A stretch of DNA of 64,000 bases from Chitinophaga rhizosphaerae (GTDB lineage Bacteria; Bacteroidota; Bacteroidia; Chitinophagales; Chitinophagaceae). This document shows, one piece after another, positions 63,636 to 64,000 of the stretch. Under the pieces are notes generated by a model, which was given only the letters and a program-made list of their open reading frames with translations, searched no databases and had not been told where the DNA came from. The translations under genes were made by a program, and so were the position numbers. Location of the stretch: assembly GCF_003958645.1 (NCBI RefSeq), contig NZ_RXLO01000007.1:248001-312000 (forward strand), read 5' to 3'. Position 1 is the first letter of the stretch. The number at the start of each line of letters is the position of its first letter.

Positions 63636-64000
63636 ATGAAACGATTTTTACTATCCTTGCTGATTTGCTGTCCGTTGTTCGCAGGGGCCCAGGGCTACGA
63701 AGCCCGCTGGTTCACGCGCGGCGCGGAGACGCTGCCGTACCGGTTCCTCCCGCCGGCCGGATACAATGCTGGTAAAACCTATCCGCTCATTATTTTCATG
63801 CATGGTATCGGCGAACGGGGGGCGGATAACGAAAAACAACTCGTGAACGGCGGGCCGTTTTTCGGGAACGATTCCATCCGCCAGCAATTCCCGGCTTTCG
63901 TCGTATTCCCGCAATGCGCCGACAATGCCACCTGGGCGCCCATGATGGTAACGCAGGACTCCACGGGCGACCGCATCTTCAATTTCCCCACATCCCTTCC
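63636..64000 (+). CDS. Secreted alpha/beta-hydrolase esterase, N-terminal part
   Basis: The frame starts at ATG 63636 and runs off the right edge (121 residues visible). A signal peptide (MKRFLLSLLICCPLFAGAQ) is followed by the start of an alpha/beta hydrolase: YRFLPPAGYNAGKTYPLIIFMHGIGERGADN and FVVFPQCADNATWAP. HGxGERG and the FPQC segment are typical of the esterase/phospholipase D-like group related to feruloyl esterases. The nucleophile lies beyond the window. Confidence 0.75.
   Translation, partial: MKRFLLSLLICCPLFAGAQGYEARWFTRGAETLPYRFLPPAGYNAGKTYPLIIFMHGIGERGADNEKQLVNGGPFFGNDSIRQQFPAFVVFPQCADNATWAPMMVTQDSTGDRIFNFPTSL

Overview
The window looks like a chromosomal segment of a Bacteroidota bacterium, most likely Chitinophaga or a close relative in the Chitinophagaceae. 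The evidence is a SusC/SusD pair, outer-membrane beta-barrel proteins with carboxypeptidase-regulatory domains, an ECF sigma/anti-sigma pair, many secreted FKBP, WG-repeat and lipoprotein genes, and several promoters of the Bacteroidota form TTTG-N19/20-TAnnTTTG. Most mRNAs lack Shine-Dalgarno sites. No tRNA, rRNA, CRISPR array, insertion sequence or prophage was seen. The organism call is inference from gene content; no 16S gene is present.

Layout. 1-1423: end of a sugar-phosphate nucleotidyltransferase and a NahK-like sugar kinase. 1596-9530: branched-chain amino acid genes ilvE, ilvD, ilvB, ilvN, ilvC and ilvA, led by a promoter, a leader peptide with an Ile/Leu/Val run and a terminator; a second tiny ORF inside a long hairpin separates ilvC from ilvA. 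9545-19527: a FAD oxidoreductase, two secreted alpha-L-fucosidases (GH95, GH29) and a SusC/SusD pair, i.e. a small polysaccharide-utilisation locus. 19615-25075: a sodium/sugar symporter, xylulokinase, xylose isomerase and aldose epimerase for xylose use. 25145-29713: small stress and surface proteins, and an ECF sigma factor next to a membrane anti-sigma-like protein that carries a trypsin-like protease domain. 29932-37700: the aromatic amino acid operon pheA, aminotransferase, tyrA, DAHP synthase/chorismate mutase, aroB, aroA, aroC, headed by two tandem leader-peptide/terminator units. 37812-47428: secreted and envelope proteins (WG-repeat lipoprotein, FKBP isomerase, S15-type hydrolase, DinB, beta-helix protein, outer-membrane receptor). 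47697-64000: glycine dehydrogenase, YkgJ protein, MFS exporter, PQQ sugar dehydrogenase, Prc-type protease, OxyR, methyltransferase, cation/proton antiporter, DUF4142 lipoprotein and a truncated secreted esterase.

The most interesting content is regulatory. The ilv and aro leaders share one design: a strong Bacteroidota promoter, an ATG about 25-30 nt after the likely start site, a peptide crowded with the end-product amino acids, a GGAGG-containing segment at the peptide stop codon, and a terminator whose left arm contains the complementary CCTCC. This matches ribosome-mediated attenuation. The first aro leader peptide has 10 aromatic residues out of 19. A second leader with four Phe codons and its own mutually exclusive terminator/antiterminator follows it. 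The ilvC-ilvA spacer encodes an 18-residue peptide ending Val-Cys-Leu-Ile inside a terminator-like hairpin.

These genes work together as two amino acid biosynthetic operons that appear controlled by charged-tRNA supply, beside a carbohydrate block that would release fucose outside or in the periplasm and metabolise xylose in the cytoplasm.
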